DNA of 64,000 nt from Apiotrichum sp. Y4204 (taxonomy: Eukaryota > Basidiomycota > Tremellomycetes > Trichosporonales > Trichosporonaceae). Below the pieces are notes generated by a model. It was not told the origin of the DNA. It saw only the letters and a list, made by a program, of their open reading frames with translations, and searched no databases. A program made the position numbers and the translations under genes. Positions 12,561-23,560 of this stretch are shown piece by piece. The stretch is taken from NCBI GenBank assembly GCA_025531455.1, contig JAMYHL010000072.1, positions 124,001 through 188,000 on the forward strand. Direction: 5' to 3'. Numbering within the stretch: the first letter of the stretch is position 1; each line of letters opens with the position of its first letter.

Positions 12561-13162
12561 AACGTCAGCCACGATATGAAGAAATGCTCAGACATTTTCT
12601 TTCCTGGCTGAAACAAACCAAAAAAGGTCCCAGCTCACTGGAGGAGCTGGAGCTGCTGGAGTTAGAGCTAGAGGCGATACATTGGCTGCTGTGCTGTGGC
12701 CCCGATAGCTAATTGTGGGATGCCGGGCGTGCTCATGCCTGGTGTCCGTCATGCATGCATGTATATACTTCGAAATGATCCGTGTGTGGAATGGCGGCTT
12801 TGAGCGTCATCATAAATGACGGCATTGGGATCAATAGAGTTTGTATTGGTATCCAGGGAATTGTTTGTTATCGAAGGCACGCGCTGATTCCTAAATGGCC
12901 CCGCTCGATTCATTTAGGAACCCACTCGGCCCTTGCCAGACGCGTCGCACAAGCGCGCAAGAAATCACAGCCAAGGTCCAAGGTCGTCTCTCATTTCACA
13001 ACAAAAGTTACTCTTGATCCCACACTCTCTCCCTCGCAACCATCAGTTACTTATCTCTCACTTTCTCTTTCACCACCACCACCCCAACCCCATTCCTCTC
13101 GACTAGCGCGCGCTATAGGACAGACCGCCGTGGCCCATCGGACGGGCATCCTCGCTGCCACC
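12561..13162 (+). other. Intergenic region between LeuRS and the SNF2 fragment
   Basis: About 600 bp, too short to hold the missing SNF2 ATPase lobe, and no frame shows one. It contains GAGCT-type repeats at 12640-12676 and a perfect 10-bp inverted repeat at 12888-12920. The last 150 bp are C/T-rich and look like a normal leader. Confidence 0.6.
12888..12920. repeat. Perfect 10-bp inverted repeat
   Basis: TTCCTAAATG at 12888-12897 and its exact reverse complement CATTTAGGAA at 12911-12920 are separated by 13 bp. It lies about 240 bp upstream of the SNF2-fragment ATG and could be a dimeric regulator site or the footprint of an excised element. Confidence 0.55.
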
Positions 13163-16100
13163 ATGGTCCGCGTCCTCTCCTCGACCAACATTCTCATGGA
13201 GGTGAGTCGCGCAGCGCCCAGCGCGCACAGTCTCATCCTCGCGGCGATAAGGCTTTCGTGTTCATGACTTTCTAGCTGTTGATCTTGATGCTAACGCTCT
13301 CTCGCAGCTGCGCAAAGTATGCCAGCATCCATACCTGAATGCGCCCGAGATGGAGGACCGCGAGCTCCCCGAGGAGGAGCAGCACAAGCGTCTCACGGAC
13401 GCGAGTGGCAAGCTCAAGTTTCTCAAGCAGCTCCTTCCGGCGCTCAAGGAGCGCGGGTTCCGTGTACTCCTCTTCAGTCAGGTACGTCCACAGCGGTTGG
13501 TGGCGCGATCATGTCAGACGGGGCTTGCTCGCGGTGATCACCGTGCATTGGAGATGATGGCAGATGCAGGCTGAGATGCTGACGCGACCAGTACAAGATA
13601 GCTCTCGACATCAGTGAGTCCTATGAGTTCTGCAAGCGCGCGGTTTGCCACTCGTCCCCGTCTCGCCATCGGCTGATCACTGACATTCTCAGTAGAGGAC
13701 TTTCTCTACGTCGAGGGATACAAATACCTCCGCCTGGACGGTGACGTCGCGCAGGTGAACCGCCAGAAGGACATGGACAAGTTCAATGCGCCCGACTCGG
13801 AGTACTTCATATTCCTCCTCACGACGCGGGCGGGCGGCGTCGGCATTAACTTGGCGACGGCTGATGCTGTCATTCTGTTTGACCCAGACTTTAACCCGCA
13901 GATGGATCTGCAGGCCATCTCCCGAAGCCACCGCTTTGGCCAGACAAAGCGCGTCCTCGTGTTCCGTCTCATGATGGAGAACTCTGTGGAGAGTGGGTAA
14001 CCCTGTGGCTTGATAGGACCGTGCTGACGTTATTCAGCACGCATCATGAACAACGGCAAGCGGAAGATGGTGTTGGACCATCTCGTCGTGCAGCAGCTCG
14101 GAAAGGAGACTGAAGACGGCGAGATTGACAACATGATTCTATACGGTGCTGAGGAGATTGTCAAGTCGGATCCGAACGACACGTCCGCCGATCGAGTCTG
14201 GACCAAGGAACTTATCGATGAGCTCATCGACGGTGCCGAGAAGGAGGCCGAGGAGCAGGCAAAGGAGCAGAAAGAGCAGGAGGAGCAGGAGGAGCGGGAA
14301 GAAAGGGAGGCAACGGAAGATTCGGCCAAGGCCCGCGGTGGGTTCGCTTTTGCACGAGTGTGGGAGGCCAAAACGAAGAAGCTTCAGGAGGTCGAAGACG
14401 AGGAGGAGGAGCCCGAGCCGTTTGAGGACGACAATGCCTGGGCCGAGTTCATGAAGAGCGCCGAGGCACAGGCCAAAGAGGACAACAACGTCATTCTTGA
14501 AGAAGGCCGCAGACGCCGCGCGCGAAAGCAGGTGACCTACACCGATCCGATAGGGAACATCGACGACTCGCCCACCAAGGACAAGAAGCGTAAGGGCAAG
14601 AAGGGCAAGGAGACGGACGACACGGATTTCGAGGCGCCGGTGGTGAGCGATTCCGACTCGGACTCGGATGCTGTCTTTTACGACGCCGTCCCAGAAGACA
14701 TAGCGGAGATAGGCATTGTCGTCCCTGGCGCTCCAGCTGTGTCAAGCACATCCACACCCAGTGCCCTCAACACTAGCATCCAAATGAACCAGGCTGAGCG
14801 TATGGCATGGGCGCGCAAGCTTCAAGCAAGCCAGGCATCACAAGCAACCCAAGGTGGACCTGCTGCTCACCCAATGTCACAAATCGTAGTCCCACAAACC
14901 GCGACAGCTGGACCGGGGCCGTCAACAGCGCAGAACCAGGCTGCTGCTCGTGCGATTCGCCCTCAGCACAACCCTGGAAGTTCACCCGTTCTTATTCACG
15001 ACCCCAGTATGTCCGTCCTCTCTCACGGGCCCGTATACCGGCCTACCAACCCGGGCATGATCGTTCCCAGTGTGCCCCAACCCCAGCCCCGACCTCAACA
15101 GCCTGCTCAACGTGTTCGTCCGCCGACAGCTGCTTCCGCGATCCACACAGCCCAGGTTGAGGCAGCTCGCCAGATTCTCATAGAGCTCAAGGGTATTCTA
15201 CAGCAGACCAAGAATGAGGCCTTCCTGAGGGTCTGGTACGATGTCGCCAGCTTTGGAACATCGGCGATTGCTCGCAAGCATGGGTACTGGGAGATTGCGG
15301 TTGCCATCGACGCGATGCGGCACGCGCAAAACCTGCCGCAAAAGTTTACTCTTGAAGGCGCCGTTAATGTTGTTGCGTATTACATCGACTCGGGAACGCG
15401 GGTTCGCAGCCTCGTCAGCGAGGAATCGCGGCGCCCACCTGGACCTGCGCCGTCGTCCCTCCCTCCCGCACAATATGCGCCGCTCATCCCCCCTGATCAC
15501 CCGCTTTATGTTCCAGTGCAGAATAACCGCCAGCCTGCCCCGTACCGTGCTGCGCCCGTCCCGAGGCCGCCACAGCCTCGCTCAACATACCCGTATATGC
15601 CCCCGAACATACAGATGGTGCCCATGCCGCAGAACGGTATGCCAACACATTCTGTGCCCCACTTCCAGCAGCGTCCACCGCCACCGAGTAACGCCATTGT
15701 ACATCCTCAGCCAAGGCAGGCGGTGCGGCCGTACAACATCAATGGCGTACAGATGAACAACAACGGCGCTCTTATCAACAACAACGCCGTTTACCAAGGG
15801 CATATCAACCTGATGCCAGTCCATCCTGCCCAACCGGCTCCCCACTACGTTCCCCCACCTCCCATCACGGCGCAGATCTCGGCGCACATATCCCCCGTTC
15901 ACAGCCCTGTACAGGTGCAGCGGCCAACTGCTATCATACCGCCGCCACCCCGCGCTCGCATCTCCCCCATTGCAAGTCCAGTCGAATCGTCCAAGATCAC
16001 TGAACAGCAGCCACGGCGGCAGCAAGCTCCCGCGGCTACTCCTGTGGCTGCTCCTGTGGCCGCTCCCATGGCCCCCACTGTGACCCCCGCTCCGCCACGT

Positions 16101-17644
16101 ACGGTCATACCGCTTTCATCGAGCTTTACCGCAAACGAGGTTGTGCCGCCGACAACAGACGGGAGCGTAGGGAGCGTGCTCCAGATGGGCGACTCGTCGC
16201 GGTTCTCCGTACCGACACCGCCGCCAAAACATCTGGACAAGGGCGATATGTGCTTCTGGTGCCAGAGTGCAGACCACAGGCTGCGAGACTGCCCGAACCT
16301 CGTACCGATGGCGCAGCTGGACAACTACGAGAAGGAGCTGCTGGCCATGGGGCCAACAGATGAGAGGGTGGGTTATTCAGTCGCGATTATACCTAACCCT
16401 CAGGAACAAGGACTGAACGCCGTCCGACAGTTACGCGAAGCGCACAATGAGCGCGCCAAGAAGCGTAAGCGCAAGTCGCGCCCGTCCAAGGGCAGGAGCG
16501 GCACTGAAGGTACATCCACGCCTGCGCGCGGTAGTGTGAATGGGGAAACCGTCTCTCCACGGACTAGCATTGCGGCCCATGGCGGCAAGGACGCCACCGA
16601 TGCCATCGTCATTGATGATGATGATGAGCCGATCCCTCCAGCAAAGAAGCACCACGGTAATGGTGCGACCGCTGGTCCGTCGGTTCCTGCACCAACGACT
16701 GTCCCGGCTGCTCGTTCACCTGCCACAGCGCAAGTTCCTCCTCGGGTGTCCGCGAGTTCCGCATTCAAGCCTGCACCCGAGCGCACACCGTTGATCGTTT
16801 CGACACCATCACGCCCAGTTGCACCAGCGCCAGCTCCTGTCACCCCTGCAAGGTCGACTCCAGCGTCGTCTACACCAGTGCCTGCTCGTATCCCACCAGC
16901 GCCGGCCACAGTTGCGACCTCGGCACTTAAGCCAGTACCTGCGCCTGCACCTAAGCCGGCGCCCGCTGCACCCGGGCCTCAGCCGTCACAGGCGACTTCT
17001 CAACAGTCGCAGCCAACACAAGCGGCTTCTCAACCGGAAACACATGGCTGTCAAATTTGTCTGGGAAAAGAAAGCCACATGGCCAAGGAGTGTCCTGTGG
17101 TAAAGGCCGGTCCCGAAAGTATAGCCAAGTGAGTAACCGCTATGATGCACGCTGACGTGGCAGAGCGATGGAGCGCATAAAGGACGACGACCTGCGGAAT
17201 GTGCTGGACATGATACGCGGCGCGTTGCTGAACCCAGCTTCAGCCGCCAGCCAAGAGCAGCCGAAGTGTGCCTTTTGCGGCAAACACTGTGGACAGTCTG
17301 TGCGCGAGTGCGCCGAGACCCGCGGGTCGCGCAAAGAGCTCAAGACCAAGATTCGCGAACTCGAGCTCCCGCTGCGCGAGAGCGAGGCCAAGATGCAGAT
17401 CCTCAAGGCGCGCCGTGTCCAGCTCCTCGCCGCGCCCAAGTCGGCCGAGCGGCAGGACATGCTCAGGCAGACCGACGACGATATCGCCAACACAGAGCGC
17501 CTCATGTCAGAGGTGCAGCAGCCCGCTTTGCATCCTCTGTACCAGGCGTACTTATCGGTGAGTAGCTGGAAGGTACGACGCTCGAGCTAACATCAGTGGC
17601 CCAAGCCTTCGCGCTCGGACAAGGCCGTCGCGAATGGCGCGTGA
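13163..17644 (+). CDS. SNF2-family remodeller fragment: helicase lobe 2 only, with zinc knuckles
   Basis: Seven exons (13163-13201, 13308-13481, 13592-13613, 13693-13992, 14038-17128, 17164-17557, 17597-17644) keep frame and encode 1355 residues. Residues 1-190 match the C-terminal helicase lobe of CHD/Mit1-type SNF2 ATPases: RKVCQHPYL, RVLLFSQY (motif IV), TTRAGGVGINLATA (V), QAISRSHRFGQTKRV (VI). Motifs I-III, including the Walker A and DEAH box, are absent from the protein and from the 600 bp upstream. An acidic coiled stretch, a long Pro/Gln-rich disordered region and Cys-rich knuckles follow: CFWCQSADHRLRDC near residue 916 (CX2CX4HX4C), CQICLGKESHMAKEC near 1182, and a variant near 1244. 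The ATG sits in GCCACCATGG after an ordinary leader. ATP hydrolysis by this product alone is not expected. Possibly a split gene, a decay product or a regulatory subunit. Confidence 0.85.
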
Positions 17645-17790
17645 GGCAGTGTTCCATGGTCACAATGAAGTTTACATAGGGTATATAATGTTGCGCTCGG
17701 CGAGAGCGCCAACGCGACCGTAGCTGATATCTTAAGAGAATGTACATTTACAGTACGCCCATCTATGTCCAACATATCTGTCCAACAAAT

Positions 17791-18956
17791 CTATTCCTCG
17801 CCCAGGGCGGCGAGCAACTTCTCGGCACGCGCCTTGCGGACAGGGTCCGGCACCGGGGCCACAGGCGCCGCAGGCACTGCCGGTGCGGCCTCGGCGGCCT
17901 CGGGCTTATCCTCACCCTCGGCGGTCGCCCCCGCGCTCTCCTCCACCTCCGCCTCCTTCAGCTCAGGCTCGGGCGCCTCTCCCGCAATCTCTTTCCTCGC
18001 GCGCTGGACCAGCGCCGTCTTGGCACCACCAACAACAGTGGCGAGATATCCCACAACGACATCGAGGTACGTCTCGGGCAGTTCCTCCGCATTCCACACA
18101 TTGCGCAAAAGCCACCCCTGCTTGGCCTTGTTGAACTTCCACCCGCCGGAAGCTCCGAGAGTGGCGTACTGCTGCGCGTAGAAAATGGCTACCGGCGTTA
18201 ACTATAATAATCTCAATTTCTGTTCACTCACCCTTCTTGGCCACCTCGCCGAGCGCCGCGTCGCTGAACACGGCCGTGTCTGTTGCCGGGCCATTGTTCT
18301 TCTCTTTCTTCTCTTTCTTTGGTTTTGGTGCGGCGTCCGTCGGGGTGTCGACAGAGGATGGAGTTTCGGCTTCGGCTTCGGCGTCGCGTTTGCGCTTCTT
18401 CTCCTTCTTCTCCTTCTTCTCCTTCTTGTTCTTCTTCTCGGTCGTGTTTTCGTCTTCGACAGCGTCGTTCTCCGCCTCCTTGTCCTCCTTGTCCTTCTTC
18501 CCCTTCTTCTCCTTCTTGTCCTTCTTGTCCTTCTTGTCCTTTTTATCCTTCTTCTCCTTCTTCTCCTTTTTGTCCTTCTTCTCGGACTTGTCGTCGGTCG
18601 AGGTCTCGATCTGGGCAGTGGCGGTCTCGGTCGGCTCGTCGACGTCCATCGTGGCCTCTTCCTTCTCCTCCTTGTTCTTCTTCTTCTCCTTCTTCTCCTT
18701 CTTCTCCTTCTTCTCCTTCTTCTCCTTTTTCTCCTTCTTCTCCTTATTCTCCTTATTCTCCTTTTTCTCGCTCTTCTCCTTCTTCTCCTTCTTGCCGCTC
18801 TCCTCCGTCTCAATCACACCCTAAAGTCAGCACCCACCCCGAAACCTCACCCACCTCAACCTTGCCCTCAGCCTCAGCCGCCTTGGCCTCCTTCTCCGCC
18901 CTCCGCCGCGCCCGGCGCTCCTCCTTACTCTCCTCGCGATTCTTGTCGGATCTCAT
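17791..18956 (-). CDS. WKF-domain protein (C7orf50-like), lysine-rich
   Basis: Three exons (18956-18855, 18820-18232, 18188-17791) give 362 residues. Exon 1 encodes a charged start (MRSDKNREESKEER). Exon 2 is dominated by KKEKK-type repeats that make most of 200 residues Lys/Glu, resembling a nucleolar localisation region. Exon 3 carries the WKF domain near residue 245: GGWKFNKAKQGWLLRNVWN, then a YLDVVVGYL helix. That domain is known from the human nucleolar protein C7orf50; its function is not established. The acceptor at 18189-18191 was chosen because it alone puts the WKF motif in frame. Converges on the SNF2 fragment with 146 bp between stops. Confidence 0.82.
18385..18805 (-). repeat. 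Low-complexity lysine/glutamate-coding repeat tract
   Basis: On the coding strand the sequence is a run of AAG/GAG codons (on the + strand CTT/CTC triplets) that encodes KKEKK and KKDKK units. It lies inside exon 2 of the WKF-domain gene and is likely to vary in length between strains. Confidence 0.8.
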
Positions 18957-19580
18957 TGTAAGAGCTGTCGGTGGCGCGCGTGGTGACTGTGGAATATGTC
19001 AACAAACACCCAGATGCGATCGACCTGGCGGGTTGCGGAAATTTCTGCAAATGTGGAGGTTGGGGACGCGCGAGTGGAGGCCCCCAGGGCGGGAGTATTT
19101 TGGAGGGATTAGTAGTGAGGGGAGGATTCGTAATGCCCCGACATATGGGTAATTAGCAAAGACCCCGCTTTATTCTTAATTGAGGATTAGGGGTGAATCC
19201 TAATGGCCACCCACCCGTTGCCGTTCAGTACCCTTGGATCGTGTCAGCTGGTCTTGGCCGGCATTTGCTGGTGGTGTGGGCCGAAGGAAACGACAACGAC
19301 AAACGCTCGTTTGGTCAGCATTCATCTCGTGTCCCATCCATCACTCTTCCAATCTCACGTCTCAACCGCATCTTCTTGGTCTCTTACTCTTGACGCGACA
19401 GACGGACAGACGGACTGTCAACGCGACGCGCTCGAAAGGTCTCCTTGGCCCTTCCTAACCCCGGTCACCGGTCCCTCGACACCACCGACCGCCGTCCACC
19501 TCATCCTCACCCTCGCCTCCTTGCCCCCCTTCCCCCTCCGCGTTCCGCGTCCCGTCCCTCCCCCCTTCCCGTGGCCCACG
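18957..19580. other. Divergent promoter region between the WKF-domain gene and ARL1
   Basis: A 624-bp non-coding stretch. AT-rich blocks with AGGATT/AATCCT half-sites occur around 19110-19200; the last 150 bp before ARL1 are pyrimidine-rich. Confidence 0.5.
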
Positions 19581-20799
19581 ATGGGTCTCTCCCTCTCACG
19601 AATTTACAGCTCCCTCTCGAGCCTCGCCTTCTGGGGCAAGGACAAGGAGGTCAGCATCCTCATGGTCGGCCTCGACTCGGCGGGAAAGGTGTGTATTAAT
19701 CGGGATTCAGTTGGGGTATCACGCCGGGAGAGCTGGGGTTTTGTCAGCCCTCGGAGTGCTTTCGATGCTTTGGCGAGCCGCGAACGCGACAGTCACGACA
19801 TGCGAGCCCCGGAGTACAGAATCTGCGCTGCGCCCCTAGACTCGCGTTCGCCTGTCGTTACGCGTGTGGCGAACTGCGAGCCGGCTAGCTCATCTACCAC
19901 TCTCTCTTGAAAGCCAGCTGACAGGCAGACAACAATTCTGTACCGCATGCAGATTGGAGAAGTCGTCTCCACCATTCCTAGTGCGTAATTGCTGGACCCA
20001 CTTCGACCTTTACAGCAACTGACGCGCAGCGATCGGATTCAATGTCGAGACTGTGCAGTACAAGAACATAAACTTCCAGGTGTGGGATCTTGGAGGTGAG
20101 TGCAGCTGAGGAATAAGGTCAAGAGCTGACAAAGGCAGGGCAGTCTAGTATTCGGTGAGCACAATCGGGTCCTCGCGATAAGAGATATGTCTATTGATAT
20201 CGCGGCAATCATCCTCGGGCCCCATCACTGACCCCCAGGCCATATTGGCGATGTTACTACGCCAATACGCAGGCGATCATCTACGTTATCGACTCTGCGG
20301 ACACTGCGCGTTTGGCAACATCGCGCTCGGAGCTGCTGACCATGTTGGCCGAGGACGAGCTCAAGAACGTCCCGGTGTTGGTCTTTGCGAATAAGCAGGA
20401 TGTCCCTGGTGCGCTGTCACCGGGCGAGATTTCGGAAAAGCTGGGACTGGCGGGACAGGAGCGGGGCCGCGAGTGGAGCGTGCGCGGGTCCTGTGCAACT
20501 AAGGGCGAGGGACTGGAAGACGGGTTGGACTGGTGAGTGCGACCAAGGATGCCATGCGGGTGATATTCCCGGAGAGTGCTTGTCGGCGCGGTGTGCAGTG
20601 GGACGATGTCGAGTGTGTCACGTTCGGACAAGGGGCCAGGTGTGCTGCAGCTCCGGCCGTTGCTGCGATTGTTGATGCGCACGGACCACTGCCGGATGAC
20701 TCCGAACCAGGAAGCCTCATTCCCCCAGTTGTCTCATCCCGTGTCGGACATGCGAACAAGGGCTGACAGAACAGGCTCGTCAACACAATACAGAAGTAG
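19581..20799 (+). CDS. ARL1: Arf-like small GTPase Arl1
   Basis: Golgi GTPase that recruits GRIP-domain golgins and acts in endosome-to-trans-Golgi traffic. Six exons (19581-19688, 19929-19980, 20030-20095, 20139-20154, 20239-20532, 20775-20799) encode 186 residues. Gly2 in MGLSLS is the myristoylation site. G motifs: GLDSAGKTT, TIGFNVETV (switch I), WDLGGQSSIRPYWRCYY (switch II), NKQD, and CATKGEGL. The DLGGQ.SIRPYWRCYY block and AEDELKNVPVLVFANKQD favour Arl1 over Arf1 (which has DVGGQDKIRPLWRHYF). The fourth exon is only 16 bases and is required to keep the switch II frame. Confidence 0.94.
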
Positions 20800-21726
20800 C
20801 GCGGGCTGAGCTCGACGCTGTCTGTGCCATTGCCCCGTCGCCTGGACGGGACACGCGCTGCCTCCAGCCGCACCCACCGCCGTTGGCACCCCGCCTCTGG
20901 CCTCATCTCGCCCGCATCATCCATCCCGTCGCCGCGTTTGCCCTGACTCTGCATTGTATACGTGCTTACACAACATGGTCCCGTCGCGTCCGGACCGCCT
21001 AGATGCACTTTGTTATGATGTCCGGTGAGGGAGTGTGAGCGAGCAGGGTGAGAGTAAGAGTGGGGAGCATTCAGAGGCCAGAGCATGAGCGCAACTTAGA
21101 CCCACAAGAGAATGAGTACCGAATGTATACTCTGACGTCTAAAAACCGGTCAGAGCCAGAACATGCACTGTGCCCGCCGCGTCACGCGTCGACCACCCAG
21201 AATCGAGGTCGACCCAAGACACACACACATGTCTCATACTAGCACGTCCCCAACCGCTCATAGCAAACAGCGACATCTGCCCAGTATGCGGTGTGCTAGC
21301 CAAGTGGGCGTCGACAGCTGCAAGAGTGTTTGGGACCGACAGTCCAACACGCACCGAGTATACTCCAGATTCTAGATGAGGGGGGAGGTAGTCGGCTGCA
21401 GACGACTATCTTCTTGCCACTCGGGGTACTCGGCTTTTTGCATGCATGTACCCTGCGTTGCGCCATGCGCACCATGGGCCCTGGGGATGCTTGCGGGGGG
21501 CGTGCGGGGCTGTTGTGGGGGGTCCTGATTTCTGCCCTGGGTGATGGGTGACCTGGCTGGAGGGTTCGATTCTGATGGACAGTTCCGGCATAGCTTTGTG
21601 ACTTTTGCGACTCTTGCGACGTTTGCGACTTCTGTGACGTTTGCGACGTTTGTCTTGTCCGGTTGTCCCGAGGTCCTCATATGCCCATAAACTACATTCT
21701 ACATCAGAGTACAACCGCTCCGCGCG
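20800..21726. other. Convergent 3' intergenic region between ARL1 and DSC3
   Basis: No gene is supported in these 927 bp. It holds a 9-bp minisatellite near its right side; otherwise no structure was recognised. Confidence 0.55.
21593..21655. repeat. Nine-base minisatellite, about seven units
   Basis: Units of the form CGTTTGCGA recur in exact 9-bp register from 21593 to 21655 with scattered substitutions (CTTTTGCGA, CTCTTGCGA, CTTCTGTGA). It sits in the 3' intergenic space of two convergent genes. Confidence 0.75.
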
Positions 21727-23195
21727 CTAGCTCAGAAACCGCAGCGCGCCAAACAGGATATTGATAAATGTGCCGAGCACAATCCCAATCTGCCGTCAGC
21801 TTCCACTTTCGACCAAGCTCACCTGGGTACGGCTCGAGAAGACGACAGAGGGCACGAGTTCCCCGCCGACGAGGGGGGAGGCGCTCACGCGCGAGCTGAC
21901 ATCCGCGCTTGGGCCTGCGCCCCCGGGCGACGTCTGCCCCGCAGACGTGCTCGTCCCAGAACGCGAGCGCCCTTGGGGGTTCGGGTTCGCAGTCAAACTC
22001 GTAGGCGCCTCGGGAGAGCCGTTGCGCGCCGCCTGGCCCGCTGCATCTAGCTGGATACCCATTGCGGCGGCGTGGATCGCGGCGCGGCGCTCTTCCTCTG
22101 CGCGCTGGGCTGCCTCTTCCCGCCGCGCCCGCTCGTCCGCTTCCGCCTCGGCATCGAAAAAGTTTGGCAGGGGCGCGTCCCGGAAGAAAAACCAGGGCGT
22201 GAGGGGCACGAGAAAGCCGATGAGCAGCCCGTTCAGAATGCTCGTGTACATCCCCTCGAGGGTCGCTGACGTGAGCGCACTGCTGGGGTGCTAGAGGCCA
22301 GCAGCTCAGGACTCACTGGTTGCTGTTGCGGGGGTGAGGTCGCCCTCGATCCACTGTTCCTCGAGGGCGCGCGCATGCTCGTCGTTCACGTCTCCCGACC
22401 CGAGATCCGGCACCTCCTCGCCGCGCGACGCGTAAAACTGGCGACGCATATTCGCGACTTCCTCAGCTGACAGGCCGGCATCGAGGAGCGTGTCGAACCC
22501 GCGGCGCCGGGGCGGCGGCTGCTCTTCCGCCGGCTCGCTGTCTTCCCGCGTGGGCGAGAGCGGTCCGCCGACGTTACAGTGCAGGTAGACTTTTTCCATC
22601 ACGTTTGCACGTGCGCGGTCCTCGCTCTGTCGCGGCTCTTCGTCTGCGAGACCTACTTCGCGGAGCACCTCGCCCACATCGCCGCCGACGCCTGCCGCCT
22701 GCCGCCGCACGCGCTCCTCGAGGCTGCGCAGCCACGGGAGGAGCAAGATGCCGTCCGTGAGCAGGCGCCCAGCATAGATGAGACGGAGCTGCAGACCGGA
22801 CACATTCGGCCGCATCTGTCGGATCTGGCGGGTCAGGTCGTTTGAAGCGAGCCACCCACCTTGTCCTTTACGTGTCCGACGCTCTCGCCCTCGTCGACCC
22901 ACACGTCGAGGTTGCCCGTATCGTCCGAGAAGACAATCGTGACCGCGCGCCCCTCGGCCTCCTCGCGCGCCTTGCCCTTTCCCTTGCCTTTCTTATCCAA
23001 CGCTGGCTCGGCCTCCTCCTCCTCGCTCTCCCCGCGCTGCTTCCCCTTCCCCTTGTCCTTGTCCTTTTCGCCCTTCTCGCTCTTCTCAAGCGACCCGTCG
23101 GGGAGATACCGCCGCGCGCCGAGCTTTGACCGCGACGTCGTCGCGAGGTGCGCCGTCGGCGGCAGCAGGGGATGGTTCTCGTCCGGCGACGACAT
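21727..23195 (-). CDS. dsc3: DSC E3 ubiquitin ligase complex subunit 3 (Dsc3)
   Basis: Subunit of the Golgi Dsc ligase that in fission yeast is needed for cleavage of the SREBP factor under low oxygen. Four exons (23195-22860, 22824-22317, 22265-21823, 21789-21727) give 449 residues. Order: charged Lys/Glu-rich N-terminus; ubiquitin-like region (TIVFSDDTGNLDVWVDEGES through GLQLRLIYAGRLLTDG) near residues 80-140; YLHCNVGGPLS; the conserved GFDTLLDAGLSAEEVANMRR block; then membrane segments ILNGLLIGFLVPLTPWFFF and IGIVLGTFINILFGALRFL at the end. The first intron is only 35 nt. Divergent from YMR1 across 365 bp. Confidence 0.92.
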
Positions 23196-23560
23196 GGTGA
23201 TGGCGGTGGAAGAGTGGATTGATGCAACTTGCATAATTCGAGGTGGGCCTGGGTGGCAACCAACGTCGAAACGTCGGAACGTCACTGCTGGAGGACAAGT
23301 CGCGTGGGATATGCATGCCTGTCGCGCTTCGCGCGCGTGTCATCTCCGTCATCTCCGTCCACTTCCCATTCTGGCCGTGCAGCCAGGCATTCCCCACGCT
23401 GCAAACAGAGTCGTCGACGCCATCGAGCAGCTCGTCCCCGACGTCCCGCGTCACCACCCACCAACCCCCACAAGACCCACATTGCCACAAACTCCCCCTC
23501 TCTTTGCCACCCACCACTTCCCTCCCCCATATCCCATACCCACATCTAGAGCCCGCGGCG
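23196..23560. other. Divergent promoter region between DSC3 and YMR1
   Basis: A 365-bp spacer between two start codons, without coding signal. No defined operator was recognised. Confidence 0.5.

Noticed and set aside
9486..12572. Long minus-strand frames opposite LeuRS, and similar ones opposite ATP2
   Set aside because: They are mirror images of strongly biased codon use (GAG/CTC, GTC/GAC) on the coding strand, with no family motifs.
21562..21572. GGTTCGATTCT resembling a tRNA B box
   Set aside because: No T-stem pairing and no upstream A box at the right distance.
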